Below are positions 39,321 to 50,942 of a stretch of DNA of 64,000 nucleotides, piece by piece. Position 1 is the first letter of the stretch. Each line of letters starts with the position of its first letter. The notes beneath the pieces are model-generated. The model made no database searches. It was not told where the DNA came from and saw only the letters and a program-made list of their open reading frames with translations. Origin of the DNA: Candidatus Hydrothermarchaeum profundi (GTDB lineage: Archaea; Hydrothermarchaeota; Hydrothermarchaeia; Hydrothermarchaeales; Hydrothermarchaeaceae); the NCBI GenBank assembly GCA_002011125.2, contig MTMF02000009.1, forward strand, positions 426,006-490,005, read 5' to 3'. Position numbers and translations under genes: made by a program.

Positions 39321-40855
39321 CAGCACCAAGAGACAAGCTGCTTCCTAGATTTAAAACAATTATAGATTATGATAGGTGTATTGGATGTGGTAAGTGCGGA
39401 GAAAGTTGTTCATACGGGTGTATTTTTTTCGACAAAGAACAAAAAAAGCCTTTTGTTAAAAAACAGGAAAACTGCGTAGCATGCCAAAGATGCGTTATTT
39501 TCTGCCCGAAAGAAGCGATTGAGATACATAACTACCCGGTTTCCTATCCACCTCATGCTCTTTGGAGTCCCTACCACGTACGCAGTATTATAGAACAGGC
39601 ACGCAGTGGAAGCGTTTTGATCTCAGGCACCGGAAATGATAGGCCTTACCCCGTGATCTTCGACTATTTAGTCTGGGATGCCTGTCAAGTTACTAATCCC
39701 TCTATAGATGCTCTTAGAGAGCCTGTAGAAACACGGACATGGCTAGGCAGAAAACCTAAACATCTCAGTATTAAAGAAGTTGACGGTAAATTTGAAATTG
39801 ATGATTTCCCTCCTAATGTAATGCTTTCTACTCCACTTATAATAGGACACATGAGCTTAGGATCTTTGAGCTATAATGCGATAACATCAATGTATAAAGC
39901 AGTAAAAGAGGTAGGCACTTTGATGGGTACTGGAGAGGGAGGTCTTCATAAGGACCATTATATTTATAAGGACAGGTTAATAGGAGAAGTCGCAAGCGGT
40001 AGATTTGGAGTTAGTCCTGAATACCTGGATATTGCGGCTTTAGAAATAAAAATAGGACAAGGAGCAAAGCCCGGACATGGCGGGCAACTTCCTGGCGAAA
40101 AAGTAACGGAATTAATTTCTGAGACTAGAGGCATACCAGTTGGAACTGACGCTCTTAGCCCTAATCCTCAACACGATATATACTCAATTGAAGACCTTAA
40201 AACTTTAATAGCTGCCCTTCATGAAGCTACCGAATACCGGATACCTGTTGGAGTTAAGATTGCGGCTGTCAATAACGTTGCAGCTATAGCATCGGGTATT
40301 GTAAGAGCAGATGCTGATTTCATTACAATCGATGGCTTCCGAGGTGGGACTGGTGCAGCTCCAAGGATCCTAAGGGACAATGCTGGTATACCTATTGAAC
40401 TTGCTATTGCATCCGTGGATCAGCACCTAAGAGATGAGAAGCTGAGACATAAAATTACACTAATAGCCGGAGGCGGAATAAGGTCCCCTTCAGATATGAT
40501 AAAAATTATAGCACTAGGTGCGGATATTGCGATGGTAGGAACCGCTCCGCTAATTGCGCTCGGATGCAAGGTATGCCAACAGTGCACTACAGGTAAATGT
40601 TCTTGGGGTATCGCTACTGGAAACCCAGAACTTGGAAAAAGGATTGATATTGAGTGGGGAGCTAGAAGAGTAGCTAATATGCTTAGAGCATGGACAGCCG
40701 AACTAGAGGAAGTACTCGGTACAATGGGGATTGATGCCGTAGAGAGTTTTGTAGGAAATAGAGATAGATTACGGTACTTGGGGCCTAACCCTCATGAAGC
40801 TGAAATTCTCGGAGTTAAACATGCCGGAGAGAGAATAACTAGGGGCGGAGAGTGA
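39317..40855 (+). CDS. Split glutamate synthase, FMN/Fe-S synthase subunit with two N-terminal [4Fe-4S] sites
   Basis: The 512-residue protein begins with a ferredoxin-like domain, CIGCGKCGESC and CVACQRCVIFCP, then carries the FMN barrel (GTGEGGLHKDHY, GQGAKPGHGGQLPGEKV, IDGFRGGTGAAP) and the 3Fe-4S cysteines CKVCQQCTTGKC. It reduces 2-iminoglutarate to glutamate. The ferredoxin-like head and absence of a pyridine nucleotide domain suggest a ferredoxin or an NfnB/GltA-type partner as donor. It starts at GTG 39317, overlapping the amidotransferase stop, and the GXGXG subunit gene follows after 3 bp. Confidence 0.95.
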   Translation: MTAPRDKLLPRFKTIIDYDRCIGCGKCGESCSYGCIFFDKEQKKPFVKKQENCVACQRCVIFCPKEAIEIHNYPVSYPPHALWSPYHVRSIIEQARSGSVLISGTGNDRPYPVIFDYLVWDACQVTNPSIDALREPVETRTWLGRKPKHLSIKEVDGKFEIDDFPPNVMLSTPLIIGHMSLGSLSYNAITSMYKAVKEVGTLMGTGEGGLHKDHYIYKDRLIGEVASGRFGVSPEYLDIAALEIKIGQGAKPGHGGQLPGEKVTELISETRGIPVGTDALSPNPQHDIYSIEDLKTLIAALHEATEYRIPVGVKIAAVNNVAAIASGIVRADADFITIDGFRGGTGAAPRILRDNAGIPIELAIASVDQHLRDEKLRHKITLIAGGGIRSPSDMIKIIALGADIAMVGTAPLIALGCKVCQQCTTGKCSWGIATGNPELGKRIDIEWGARRVANMLRAWTAELEEVLGTMGIDAVESFVGNRDRLRYLGPNPHEAEILGVKHAGERITRGGE

Positions 40856-40858
40856 AAG

Positions 40859-41698
40859 ATGGGTGAGAATAGACAGATAGTTATAAATGCAAATGAAAAT
40901 GGATGCAAGCTTTATCATAGAGAATTGAACAGGAAAATAAGAGAAGCCATTCAAAACGGTTACAAGCATATTATATTAAAGAATATAATGGGACAGAGAT
41001 TCATAGGGGCTGGGATAAAAGATGATGTAGTCATTGAAATCTATGGAGATGCGGGTCTTGATCTCGGAGTATTCTTTGGAGGTAAACAGATAATCGTTCA
41101 TGGATGTTCGGAATATCTGCTTGGAAATACGCTTAATGGCGGAGAAATTGTTGTTTATGGAGATTCATGGGATATCACAGGTATGGGGGCTCGAGATGGA
41201 AAAATATTTGTAATGGGCAATGGAGGGAGTCGAGTAGGAATTCACATGAAGGAATATAAAGACAAAAAACCGGTTATCTGCTATGGAGGCAAAGTAAAGC
41301 AGTACTGTGGCGAGTATATGGCTGGGGGAATCATAGTTATACTTGGTCTAGATTTCAGAGAAGCTATAATTGACAGAAAAAAGCCCTTAGACCGAGATAA
41401 TATCGATCCAAGTAAGATAAAAAATTATGATGATCCTATTGTTCAATCAGATATTGGTGGAGGGATACACGGGGGAGCAATTTATGTTCGTGGTGAAGTT
41501 CCCAAAGAATATCTAGGGGTATACGCAGTGAAAGAAAAAGCAACGAACGCTGATAAGAGAATTCTAAAACCAATAATTAAAAGGTTTTGTGAACTGTTCA
41601 ACTGCCCTGAAGACCTTATATGGCAGAAGGAATTCACTAAAATAAGGCCGATATCTTCTAGACCATTCGGGAAGCATTATAGTACCGTGCCTATTTAA
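40859..41698 (+). CDS. Split glutamate synthase, GXGXG beta-helix subunit
   Basis: The 279-residue protein is a right-handed beta helix with repeated glycine turns, such as GAGIKDDVVIEIYGDAGLDLG, YGDSWDITGMGARDGKIFVMG and GGGIHGGAIYVRG. This is the C-terminal structural domain of glutamate synthase and also resembles formylmethanofuran dehydrogenase subunit C. In an operon with the amidotransferase and FMN subunits it is the third part of glutamate synthase. Confidence 0.94.
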   Translation: MGENRQIVINANENGCKLYHRELNRKIREAIQNGYKHIILKNIMGQRFIGAGIKDDVVIEIYGDAGLDLGVFFGGKQIIVHGCSEYLLGNTLNGGEIVVYGDSWDITGMGARDGKIFVMGNGGSRVGIHMKEYKDKKPVICYGGKVKQYCGEYMAGGIIVILGLDFREAIIDRKKPLDRDNIDPSKIKNYDDPIVQSDIGGGIHGGAIYVRGEVPKEYLGVYAVKEKATNADKRILKPIIKRFCELFNCPEDLIWQKEFTKIRPISSRPFGKHYSTVPI

Positions 41699-41736
41699 GA
41701 TAACTTTAATATTGCCCTACGTTTAAAATTAATTAA

Positions 41737-43275
41737 ATGCAACGAAAGATTATTGGCCTACTACTCTTTATCCTTATTCTTTCTTTAACTGCTACTTTCA
41801 CTTTTATGAAAGTAGAGGGTAGAAGCTTTGTTGACTCTGTATATTTCGTTGTAGCTACTATAACGACCGTAGGGTATGGAGATATAGTAGCTGAAACTCT
41901 TGAAGGAAAACTTTTATCAGTATTTTTAATGATTCTAGGCGTAGGTGCTGTACTTTCACTTATACCCTTAGCCTTTAGCTATTTTTTAGAAAGAGGAATT
42001 AGGATAAGTCTCGGGCTTGGAAGCGTACCAAAATTAAAAGATCACATAATAATATGCCGTTACAACGAACTGAGTGGAGAAGCGATAGAGGAAATAAAAG
42101 AGCATGGATTGTCATTCATAGTAATTGAGGATGATGAGGATAGAGTTAGAGAGCTAAGAGAATTAGACTTACCTTTTATAAACGGCGATCCTAGTGAAGA
42201 AAGAATCTTAGAAAAAGCTTCTACTAGAAGCGCGTTGTCAGCTATACTCGCCTCTAAAAATGATTCGGAAAATGTTTTTGTCGCAATGGCTGCTAAAAAT
42301 CTTAATCCCAACATTAGATTAATAGGTATTGTCAATACAAGTGAAAACACTCCAATATATGAGAAAGTAGAAATTGATAAAATTATAGACCCCCACGATA
42401 TTTCTCTCAAAATCCTTAGTAAAAACGCTCTTTCTCCATATGCTGCTGATTTACTTGATAAAATTTCTCTTTTCGCTGATATAAATCTAGGCCAATTCCA
42501 AGTTACCGCCGATTCTCCTCTTTTAGGAAAAACCATTCAAGAAAGCGAGTTTAGGAATAAATCAGGGGCTTCAATTGTAGCTATATGGAGAAAAAATGAG
42601 ATAATCCCTAATCCCTCTTCAAGTGAAATATTTGAAGAAAATGATGTCTTATTAGTTCTTGGAACTTCTACTCAGCTTAAAGAAGCTAAGGCTCTAATTG
42701 AGAAGGGGACAAGAAAAAAGAAAATCAAGGAACTGAGGGAGGAGAAAAAATTAAAACAAAAAGAAGCCGCGAATGAGATTAGAGTTAGATTGCCTAAAGT
42801 AGCTTTAAATACTCTACTAATTCTAGGTTTTTTATTCGCAGTTACTGTAGTTTTTCCCTCAATGGCTGCTGTGTGGAATCTAATACCCCCTGTAGGAACT
42901 GCATTAGGGACCCTATTACCAATAACTGCTTGGATAGTAATAGCTCTTTTAGTATTCAGAATTGCGGAAGACATCAAAGTACTTTTTGAGATCACCTCTG
43001 AAGCAGTAACCGGGCTTTTTCCAGGCGTAGAAGGTTTAAACTTACGAAGAGCGATGAAAGACATAATTTACGCTGCAGCTACGGTTATTTTTTTCACTTT
43101 ACTATCTCCGTTCATCTCTGGAACTCCAACTATAGTTAGAAGCTTTTTCTCAATAGTTACTATAATAATCCCTATACTTTTTCTTTACGATGCTGGTAGA
43201 ATACTGTATGGGCAATTAGCTATAATAGTTGATAGAATAACGGAAAAAGTAGCTGGAGAATTAGAGAAAAAATAA
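41737..43275 (+). CDS. Two-helix potassium channel with RCK domains and an additional C-terminal membrane domain
   Basis: Residues 5-22 and 58-80 are membrane helices around the selectivity filter TVGYGD (44-49). Residues 100-230 form a TrkA-N (RCK) domain whose nucleotide loop reads CRYNELSG instead of the usual glycine-rich CGxGxxG. Residues 245-315 are a TrkA-C domain. A charged linker (318-350) is followed by four more hydrophobic segments (about 354-373, 393-410, 442-460, 468-487) not found in MthK-like channels. The protein (512 residues) is probably a tetrameric K+ channel. The next gene encodes a free RCK with an intact loop. It starts 38 bp after the glutamate synthase operon, without a Shine-Dalgarno. 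Confidence 0.85.
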   Translation: MQRKIIGLLLFILILSLTATFTFMKVEGRSFVDSVYFVVATITTVGYGDIVAETLEGKLLSVFLMILGVGAVLSLIPLAFSYFLERGIRISLGLGSVPKLKDHIIICRYNELSGEAIEEIKEHGLSFIVIEDDEDRVRELRELDLPFINGDPSEERILEKASTRSALSAILASKNDSENVFVAMAAKNLNPNIRLIGIVNTSENTPIYEKVEIDKIIDPHDISLKILSKNALSPYAADLLDKISLFADINLGQFQVTADSPLLGKTIQESEFRNKSGASIVAIWRKNEIIPNPSSSEIFEENDVLLVLGTSTQLKEAKALIEKGTRKKKIKELREEKKLKQKEAANEIRVRLPKVALNTLLILGFLFAVTVVFPSMAAVWNLIPPVGTALGTLLPITAWIVIALLVFRIAEDIKVLFEITSEAVTGLFPGVEGLNLRRAMKDIIYAAATVIFFTLLSPFISGTPTIVRSFFSIVTIIIPILFLYDAGRILYGQLAIIVDRITEKVAGELEKK

Positions 43276-43351
43276 AATGCGGGAGTAATAAAAGAAAAGT
43301 ATTGGATTTTAAAAATAATTCCAATAGTAAGCGGAGTAAAAAAGAGGTGAA

Positions 43352-43387
43352 TAGGCAAACTCGACTAGGTTACTGGATTATTGCCTA
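43352..43387 (+). repeat. Short inverted repeat upstream of the RCK gene
   Basis: TAGGCAA (43352-43358) and TTGCCTA (43381-43387) flank a 22-nt loop, directly after an unused GAGGTGA (43344-43350) and just before the ATG at 43394. It also encloses a 13-codon leader frame from GTG 43348. Possible leader regulation; no known element is recognised. Confidence 0.35.
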
Positions 43388-43393
43388 GATGAA

Positions 43394-44056
43394 ATGAAGG
43401 ACCATGTAGTAATTTGTGGTTATGGATATAATGGTAAAAAACTCGCTGAAGAACTAGACAGAAGGAATATTGAATACATCATTATAGATAAGAGAGAGGA
43501 TGCTTTTAAAGAATTAAAAAAAATAAAGACCAAAAAAATTGTAGGAGACGGCAAAGACGAAGAAACACTAAAGAAAGCATATATTAAGGAGGCTAGAACT
43601 CTTCTGATTACTGTAAGCAGTGATGTTGAAGCGGCGTTTATAAGTCTAGTAGCAAAGAAATTAAATCCTTCCCTAAACATAATAGTTAAGGCTAATAAAC
43701 TCGAATCTATTAATAAATTATATCAAGCAGGAGCAACTAAGGTAGTTTCTCCCCTAGTTATCGGCGGAAAACTCGCAGCAAAATACGCTATTCGGCCCTT
43801 TGTAGCAGAGTTTCTAGATATGATAACTTTTACAAAGGATCTAGATATAACACAATTTAAAGTTGAAAAAGACTCACATTTTAACAATAAAAAAATAAAA
43901 GATCTAAATCTCTCTCAAAAGAAGATTTCAATATTAGCCATATATAGAAAAGGAAATCTACTTCCCAATCCTTCCCCAGACCTAGAACTCAAGCCAGAGG
44001 ATATTGTTGTAATCCTAGGATCCTCGAAGGAGATTAGAGAATTAACCCATCACTAA
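43394..44056 (+). CDS. Free RCK/TrkA-type regulatory protein
   Basis: A 220-residue soluble protein with a TrkA-N domain ([17 protein letters not shown], with intact glycines and IIIDKRE for the adenosine ribose) and a TrkA-C domain (about 138-215). It binds NAD(H) or another nucleotide and gates a K+ channel or transporter. The domain order matches the RCK part of the channel encoded just upstream, and its TrkA-C has the same DITQFKV and LLPNPSPD features, so it probably arose by duplication and may assemble with that channel. Its stop lies 3 bp past the convergent gyrA stop. Confidence 0.9.
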   Translation: MKDHVVICGYGYNGKKLAEELDRRNIEYIIIDKREDAFKELKKIKTKKIVGDGKDEETLKKAYIKEARTLLITVSSDVEAAFISLVAKKLNPSLNIIVKANKLESINKLYQAGATKVVSPLVIGGKLAAKYAIRPFVAEFLDMITFTKDLDITQFKVEKDSHFNNKKIKDLNLSQKKISILAIYRKGNLLPNPSPDLELKPEDIVVILGSSKEIRELTHH

Positions 44057-46485
44057 TCTTTAACTGTAACTTTAGTAAATGCCGCTACTTTATCTCCTTT
44101 ATCTAATTTCATAAGCTTTACGCCTTGAGTATTTCTCCCTATGACCGATATCCCTCTTACAGGAAGCCTAATTATAACCCCTTCCCTACTGCTTATCATA
44201 ATCTCATCATCATCGGCCACATCTTCAATACCTACAACTAGACCATTTCTTTTGCTCGGAATTATATTAATTACTCCTTTACCGCCTCTACGATGAAGAG
44301 GATAATCTTCTAAAGCCGTTCTCTTACCATATCCATTCTCAGTAACGGTTAAAATAGTGTCACCTTTAGAAACAATCTTCATACCAACTATTTCATCCTT
44401 TTCTCTCAATCTCATTCCAATGACTCCCTTAGCCGTTCTTCCCATAGGTCTAACGTCATCTTCTGAAAACCTTATTGCTTTTCCATATTTCGCTGCTAGG
44501 ATAATTTCCCTAGAACCGTCTGTTAATCCGACTTTCACAAGGTCATCTCCATCTTCCAAGGTTATAGCTCTAATACCCCCTCTCCGAGGATTGCTAAAAT
44601 CTGATAAAGGAGTCTTTTTAACCATTCCTTTTTTAGTCGCAAAAAATAAGTAGTGCTTTTCATCAAACTCCTTTACCGCTATATTAGCAGTTACTTTTTC
44701 TCCCTCGTCTAACTCAATTAGATTTACTATTGCTTTACCTTTTGAATATCTCCCCCCAGTTGGGATATTATATACTTTTTTCCAATGGACTTTTCCTTTA
44801 TTTGTAAAAAATAATATGTAATCATGAGTAGATGCAACAAATATATCCGAGATCATATCTTCTTCTTTTGTCTCCATGCCTATGATCCCTTTTCCGCCTC
44901 TTCGCTGAGCCCTATATGTAGTAAGAGGCAGCTTTTTAATATATCCACTACTCGTAACAGTTACAACAACTTCTTCTTCCTTTATAAGATCCTCAATATC
45001 TATCTCTCCCGGGTCCTCAATTATTTCAGTTCTCCTAGAATCACCGTATTTATTTTTAAGTTCAAACAACTCCTCTTTAATAATCTTGAGAATCTCAGAT
45101 TCACTCGCCAGCACTTCTTTAAGACGTGAAATAAGCTTAAGTAGACCCTTATATTCATCATCAATCTTCTCCCTCTCTAATGTAGTAAGCTTCTGTAGCT
45201 TCATATCTAATATCGCATTTGCTTGCTCTACACTAAGTTTAAAATTCAAAATAAGTCCTTCTCTAGCTTCGTCCGTTGTCTTAGAAGCTCTAACGAGTTT
45301 AATAACCTTATCTATGTTGTTAAGAGCTATACGGAGTCCTTCTAATATATGCGCTCTCCTCTCAGCTTTTTCTAACTCAAACTTTGTTCTCCTTGTGACT
45401 ACATTTTTTCTATGTTTTATGAACTCCCAAATCGTATCCTGGAGAGTTAAAACCTTTGGCTCCCCATCCACCAAAGCTAGATTAATTATCCCAAAAGTGC
45501 TTTCAAGCTGAGTATGCTTATATAGCTGGTTCAAGACTATTTCCGGTACTGCGCCACTCTTAAGAACAAAAACAATCCTCATACCCTCCCTGTCTGACTC
45601 ATCCCTAATATCAGAAATACCGTCTATTACTTTATTCCTAACTAACTCCGCAGCATTTTCAATTAACTTTGCCTTATTAACCTGATAAGGAATCTCGGTT
45701 ACAACGATGCAATCTCTATTTTTTATTTTTTCGAAAACTGCTCTACCACGTATTTTTATACTGCCCCTACCACTACTATAAGCTTCTATTATGCCCTTTC
45801 TACCTAAAATCAGGCCCCCTGTCGGAAAATCAGGCCCCTTAATATATCTCATCAAACTTCTTAAGTCGGCATCAGGATTATCAATTTGATAAGTAATAGC
45901 ATCTACCACCTCCGCCAAATTATGAGGCGGAATATTAGTAGCCATTCCAACTGCTATACCTGAGGAACCGTTTATAAGGAGATTCGGGACTTTCCCAGGA
46001 AGTATTGACGGCTCCTTTAAGGATTCGTCGAAATTAGGAACAAAATCAACCGTATTCTTATCTATATCTTCTATTAATTCCTCAGCTATCTTTTCCAGCC
46101 TTGCCTCAGTATATCGCATCGCCGCAGCGGAATCACCATCGACGCTACCGAAATTGCCTTGACCATCTATTAACGGATATCGTAAAGAGAAGTCTTGAAC
46201 CATTCTTACTAGGGCATCGTATACTGCCATATCACCATGCGGATGATACTTACCTAAAACTTCCCCAACTATCCTAGCACACTTTTTATAGGGTTTGTTA
46301 GATGTCAAGCCCATGTCCCGCATGGCATATAGTATGCGCCGATGTACAGGTTTCAAACCATCTCGGACATCTGGAAGCGCTCTGCCCACTATCACACTCA
46401 TAGCGTAGTCAATATAGCTACGCTTCATTTCTTCTTCAATCTTCACAGGAATTATAATCTCGCCGCTAGGTATTTCTACGCTCAT
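44053..46485 (-). CDS. gyrA: DNA gyrase subunit A
   Basis: GyrA breaks and rejoins DNA during negative supercoiling. [10 protein letters not shown]-like residues near 119-128 hold the catalytic Tyr, after the [14 protein letters not shown] and [13 protein letters not shown] segments. The C-terminal beta-pinwheel contains the GyrA box QRRGGKG near residue 525, which distinguishes gyrase from topoisomerase IV. At 810 residues it is complete. gyrB ends 3 bp upstream. It is of bacterial type, as in several euryarchaeal groups where the genes were acquired long ago; it converges on the RCK gene with a 4-bp overlap. Confidence 0.97.
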   Translation of the reverse strand: MSVEIPSGEIIIPVKIEEEMKRSYIDYAMSVIVGRALPDVRDGLKPVHRRILYAMRDMGLTSNKPYKKCARIVGEVLGKYHPHGDMAVYDALVRMVQDFSLRYPLIDGQGNFGSVDGDSAAAMRYTEARLEKIAEELIEDIDKNTVDFVPNFDESLKEPSILPGKVPNLLINGSSGIAVGMATNIPPHNLAEVVDAITYQIDNPDADLRSLMRYIKGPDFPTGGLILGRKGIIEAYSSGRGSIKIRGRAVFEKIKNRDCIVVTEIPYQVNKAKLIENAAELVRNKVIDGISDIRDESDREGMRIVFVLKSGAVPEIVLNQLYKHTQLESTFGIINLALVDGEPKVLTLQDTIWEFIKHRKNVVTRRTKFELEKAERRAHILEGLRIALNNIDKVIKLVRASKTTDEAREGLILNFKLSVEQANAILDMKLQKLTTLEREKIDDEYKGLLKLISRLKEVLASESEILKIIKEELFELKNKYGDSRRTEIIEDPGEIDIEDLIKEEEVVVTVTSSGYIKKLPLTTYRAQRRGGKGIIGMETKEEDMISDIFVASTHDYILFFTNKGKVHWKKVYNIPTGGRYSKGKAIVNLIELDEGEKVTANIAVKEFDEKHYLFFATKKGMVKKTPLSDFSNPRRGGIRAITLEDGDDLVKVGLTDGSREIILAAKYGKAIRFSEDDVRPMGRTAKGVIGMRLREKDEIVGMKIVSKGDTILTVTENGYGKRTALEDYPLHRRGGKGVINIIPSKRNGLVVGIEDVADDDEIMISSREGVIIRLPVRGISVIGRNTQGVKLMKLDKGDKVAAFTKVTVKD

Positions 46486-46488
46486 AAG

Positions 46489-48477
<1,989 letters not shown>

Positions 48478-48514
48478 CTATTTCCGGCTCTAAAAACCTT
48501 TTTATTTAATATAG

Positions 48515-48823
48515 ATGAATTTACCCTTTGCAAGGCTGTTTGAAAAAATGACTCGGAGAAAAAGAATTATTAATGCTTTAAGATACAATCCTCTAACTAT
48601 TGAGGAGATATCGGAAATCGCTGAAGTAAACGTTAAAACTGTAATAAGCGACTTAAAGCATATAAGGCTCTCGCTTAAAAACCAAAATAAAAGCTTATAC
48701 ATCCAGCCGCCTTATTGCAATTCCTGCGATTCTATTATAAACATTAAAGATATTAAGAATATTAAGAAGTGCCCAAAATGTAAGTCGGAATGGATATCCA
48801 GAGCTAGATTTTTTATAAGGTGA
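48515..48823 (+). CDS. Predicted transcription regulator with HTH and C-terminal zinc ribbon
   Basis: The 102-residue protein has a helix-turn-helix (about 15-60, with IIN AL, LTIEEISEIAEVNVKTVISDL) and a C-terminal zinc ribbon CNSC ... CPKC (about 72-92). This is the COG3357-type archaeal family of unknown target. It lies 4 bp ahead of the RFC large subunit, consistent with co-transcription. The ATG has no Shine-Dalgarno. Confidence 0.85.
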   Translation: MNLPFARLFEKMTRRKRIINALRYNPLTIEEISEIAEVNVKTVISDLKHIRLSLKNQNKSLYIQPPYCNSCDSIINIKDIKNIKKCPKCKSEWISRARFFIR

Positions 48824-48827
48824 TTAG

Positions 48828-50168
48828 ATGCTTACCTGGGTTGAAAAATATAGGCCCCAAAAACTAAGGGACATTGCAGGTAACCCTAGAGCAATAAAAG
48901 ATCTAGTTAAATGGGCTGAAAGCTGGAAAAAAGGTATCCCCACTAAAAAAGCCATATTGCTTCACGGCCCTCCCGGCACCGGCAAAACCACTACAGCATA
49001 TGCTTTAGCGAGGGAACTTGGTTACGATTATATAGAGCTAAACGCTTCTGATAGCCGGACAAAAGATATTGTAGATAGAATCATTGGAAATGCGTCTAAG
49101 CTAGGAACTTTGAATCCTAATTTGGTAAAAAAAGTATTGATAATTGATGAAGTCGACGGAATACATGGCAAGGAAGAATACGGAGGACTCGCAGCTTTAA
49201 AAAAGTGGATTAAAACTTCATTGCAACCAATTATTCTCATTGCGAATGATCCCTGGGCACTGCCCAAAGAATTCAGAAATCTGTGCGAAATGGTTGCCTT
49301 CAAAAGAATTGATCAGAGGACTGTATTGAAAGTGTTGAAGAAAATCTGCTCAAGAGAAGGGATTACCGCAGATGAAAGAGCATTGAAGTTAATAGCTACT
49401 AACTCGAATGGTGATCTACGTTCAGCTATAAATGATCTTCAAAGTCTTTCTGAAGGAAAGAAAAAGATCAGTTTAGATGATACTGATATTCTTACAATCA
49501 GAGACTCTGAGCTACGGATTTTTGAAACTATGGCCCGCATATTTAAAGCAACCTCATGTGATAGAGCTAAGGAAGCTCTCAGAGAATCTGAAGAACAGCC
49601 TGAAACGGTATTAATGTGGGTAGCTGAGAACCTCCCTATCGAATATGAGGATCCAAGTGATTTAGCAAGAGGATACGATAGCATATCCAAGGCTGATATT
49701 TTTCTTGGCCGAATAGAAAGAAGGCAGGATTGGGGACTACTTAAATATGCTGTAGATTACATGTCTGCGGGAGTAGCGATGGCTAAGAAGAGAAGATATC
49801 ATAAATGGTCGCGATATCAGTATCCCAAAATCCTGACTATTTACGCTGAAACTCGCAAAAAAAGAGAAATAATGAACTCGATTGCAGAAAAGCTTCAAGG
49901 GAAGAAAGATACCTATGAAAAATGTCATGGTTCAAAAAAATTAATGAAGTCCTACTTACCCATTATGAGAATAATATTTAATAACAACTATGAGATGGCT
50001 GCTCAGATAGCATCAGAATTTGAGTTAAATCTAGAGGATATCAGTTTTTTTATAGAGGATAATGAGACCGCTGGGAAAATATACTACCGTGCAAAAGAAC
50101 TCACTTCGGAAAGAATCAAATTAAAAACACGAGGAGAAAAGCAAATCTCACTTCTTGAGTTTGGATAA
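48828..50168 (+). CDS. rfcL: Replication factor C large subunit with C-terminal PIP box
   Basis: RFC-L is the clamp loader subunit that opens PCNA. Walker A GPPGTGKT is at 47-54 and Walker B LIIDEVDG at 104-111; NSNGDLRSAINDLQ is the sensor 2 region. At 446 residues it is normal for archaea. The last residues, QISLLEF (439-445), form a PCNA-interacting peptide (Q-x-x-L-x-x-F). The last 21 bp overlap truA on the opposite strand. Confidence 0.97.
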   Translation: MLTWVEKYRPQKLRDIAGNPRAIKDLVKWAESWKKGIPTKKAILLHGPPGTGKTTTAYALARELGYDYIELNASDSRTKDIVDRIIGNASKLGTLNPNLVKKVLIIDEVDGIHGKEEYGGLAALKKWIKTSLQPIILIANDPWALPKEFRNLCEMVAFKRIDQRTVLKVLKKICSREGITADERALKLIATNSNGDLRSAINDLQSLSEGKKKISLDDTDILTIRDSELRIFETMARIFKATSCDRAKEALRESEEQPETVLMWVAENLPIEYEDPSDLARGYDSISKADIFLGRIERRQDWGLLKYAVDYMSAGVAMAKKRRYHKWSRYQYPKILTIYAETRKKREIMNSIAEKLQGKKDTYEKCHGSKKLMKSYLPIMRIIFNNNYEMAAQIASEFELNLEDISFFIEDNETAGKIYYRAKELTSERIKLKTRGEKQISLLEFG

Positions 50169-50942
50169 AGTATCGAGGATATGCTGATCTATTAAAGCCG
50201 TTCTACTTAGACTAATTTTAGATTCAAAAATATTTTGAGTAAGATTATCCAGAGAGTATTTCTCATAATTAAATTCAAAAGGATATCTTATATCCCATAA
50301 GATCAAGCCTTCAGGACCGGAGGGAGGTATTTTTTTATTTATCTCCGGATTGAAGTACATTTTAAGATTTTCTAGAGTTATTTCGCCATTGCCCACTTTT
50401 TTCAATGCAGTCATTATTCTTCTTACCATTTGCCATAAAAAGCTTTTACCCGATAATGTAACAACAAAAAATTCGCCCTCCTTGTTTATATCTGCTTTAT
50501 TAATTCTTCTAATGGGATTCCTCTTATCTGAGACGCAGAAATTATGGAAGCTGTGAATTCCCTCAAAGACTTTTATCCCTTTTTTTAATAATTCAAGATC
50601 ATACCCTTCATCATACAAAAAATATTTATATACTCTTTCCAATGCCTCATTCCGAGGATTAAAATCATCAGAAACTTCTCTAATACCATAAACTCTTATA
50701 TTTCTCGATATTACACTATTCAACATCCTTGGTGATATTTTGATGTTAGTTGTAACTGCGAATACGTTTCCAAGAGCAGAAACACCTTTATCCGTTCTCC
50801 CCGCCCTTTGAAAATTACTTGCCACTATACCAAGCTTTTCAAATCCTTCAATTAGCTCTCCTTCAACAGTTCGAACACCTGGCTGTATTTGAGAGCCGAA
50901 AAAACTTTTGCCATCATAATAAACCTTAAGGGCGTATCTCAT
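50148..50942 (-). CDS. truA: tRNA pseudouridine synthase A
   Basis: TruA modifies uridines 38-40 in the tRNA anticodon arm. The catalytic D51 stands in RAGRTDKGVSALG, and FLWQMVRRIMTALKKVGNGEI is the conserved C-terminal segment. At 264 residues it is standard. It overlaps radB by 4 bp on the same strand and the rfcL end by 21 bp on the other strand. Its presence at the tail of the orc1-polD-radB set is probably positional rather than functional. Confidence 0.95.
   Translation of the reverse strand: MRYALKVYYDGKSFFGSQIQPGVRTVEGELIEGFEKLGIVASNFQRAGRTDKGVSALGNVFAVTTNIKISPRMLNSVISRNIRVYGIREVSDDFNPRNEALERVYKYFLYDEGYDLELLKKGIKVFEGIHSFHNFCVSDKRNPIRRINKADINKEGEFFVVTLSGKSFLWQMVRRIMTALKKVGNGEITLENLKMYFNPEINKKIPPSGPEGLILWDIRYPFEFNYEKYSLDNLTQNIFESKISLSRTALIDQHILDTLSKLKK

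Noticed and set aside
43276-43393. Lost N-terminal pore domain ahead of the free RCK gene
   Set aside because: The 118-bp spacer is too short and its frames carry stops; only a 13-codon leader frame is present, so the RCK protein is more likely soluble by design.
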